Below, in pieces: positions 7,086 to 7,455 of a stretch of DNA of 7,455 nt. Made by a program: the position numbers and the translations under genes. Source of the stretch: Verrucomicrobiales bacterium (GTDB taxonomy: Bacteria; Verrucomicrobiota; Verrucomicrobiia; Verrucomicrobiales; Verrucomicrobiaceae); NCBI GenBank assembly GCA_003453085.1, contig DMMK01000334.1:1-7455 (forward strand), written 5' to 3'. A model generated the notes under the pieces. It saw only the letters and a list, made by a program, of their open reading frames with translations, did not search any database and was not told the DNA's origin. Each line of letters opens with the position of its first letter. The first letter of the stretch is position 1.

Positions 7086-7115
7086 GTACAAGAACTGCGG
7101 CGCAGCTATCCGTAC
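7086..7115. repeat. Short imperfect palindrome
   Basis: GTAC at 7086-7089 and 7112-7115 flank an odd-centred perfect palindrome CTGCG-G-CGCAG (7095-7105). It lies outside the larger nested block, about 70 bp from the end of the minus-strand gene, and resembles REP-type elements in form only. Confidence 0.4.
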
Positions 7116-7185
7116 AGGGACTGAGCGGGCTACTTTTCGATGAAAACCGTCCTGGTTTCGTTTCGCTAAAGATGGTTAGGCGGAG

Positions 7186-7455
7186 CTACGCCTTAGCCTC
7201 GTCCTGAGTCTCTTCTTCACGGTCTTCTTCCGCTTCCGCAGATTCGGCGTCAGGGGCCTCGGCGATTTCTTCAGGAGCGGAGTTTTCGTCTTCGGCGGCG
7301 GCTTCCGCCTTGGCCTCGGGGGCGTCGGCTTTTTCCAGTTTGCCTTCCGCCGTGAATTTCATGCCGGCGACTTTGGCCGCCTCGGCCGCAGGGCCGCCGA
7401 AACCGAGGAGCATGGCCACCTCGTCCTGCATCTGGGCCAGTTCGTCGAGCCGCAG
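7186..7455 (-). CDS. Unrecognised protein with acidic Ala/Glu-rich C-terminal tail, 5' end outside window
   Basis: The frame is open from the window edge (7455) down to a TAG stop at 7186-7188, giving the last 89 residues; the gene begins beyond the window. An in-frame ATG at 7431 is probably internal because coding-like sequence (L-R-L-D-E-L-A-Q) continues upstream of it. The first 40 or so visible residues look folded, with a helix-like L-x-E-L-A-Q-M-Q-D-E-V and a G-F-G-G turn. The last 48 residues are low complexity: about 20 Asp/Glu, 15 Ala and only 4 Lys/Arg, so probably disordered. I do not recognise the family. Acidic tails of this sort occur on ribosome-, chaperone- and nucleic-acid-associated proteins, which is too general to assign a role. 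The gene converges on the RidA gene. No convincing terminator follows the stop, only weak 5-bp stems. Confidence 0.65.
   Translation of the reverse strand: MRLDELAQMQDEVAMLLGFGGPAAEAAKVAGMKFTAEGKLEKADAPEAKAEAAAEDENSAPEEIAEAPDAESAEAEEDREEETQDEAKA

Noticed and set aside
7144..7158. AAACC/GGTTT hairpin as terminator for the minus-strand gene.
   Set aside because: The stem is only 5 bp, AT-rich, and is not followed by a U-tract in the minus-strand transcript.

Overview
The window is a GC-rich bacterial chromosomal segment, most likely from a member of the Verrucomicrobiota (Prosthecobacter-like) or a close relative in the PVC group. That is an inference from three things: a sialidase-like protein next to an FG-GAP/VCBS propeller protein, the style of the valyl-tRNA synthetase, and start codons without Shine-Dalgarno sequences. 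No single marker in the window proves it.

Layout. Bases 2-1045 hold the 3' part of a sialidase-like (BNR/Asp-box) gene. After 11 bp comes a 654-residue secreted FG-GAP/VCBS propeller protein (1057-3021), so the two probably share a transcript. After a further 83 bp comes valS (3105-5975, 956 residues). A 235-bp spacer follows, built almost entirely from GGTCAAA-type heptamers, first in one orientation and then in the other. Next are a RidA/YjgF-family gene (6211-6651) and a textbook intrinsic terminator (6676-6709). From 6710 to 7185 I see no convincing gene; this stretch is packed with nested inverted repeats. The window ends with the 3' part of an unrecognised minus-strand gene (7186-7455) whose product has a very acidic Ala/Glu-rich tail. 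It converges on the RidA gene.

Functionally the window mixes a carbohydrate/extracellular pair with two housekeeping genes: tRNA charging, and removal of reactive imines or enamines. I see no defence system, CRISPR array, integrase, transposase, tRNA or rRNA. The points most worth a second look are an approximately 90-residue insert with atypical codon use inside the ValRS catalytic core, the HIGH signature reading TLGH, the inverted heptamer array, and the nested palindromic block between the convergent genes. I did not find a clear new multi-gene system.
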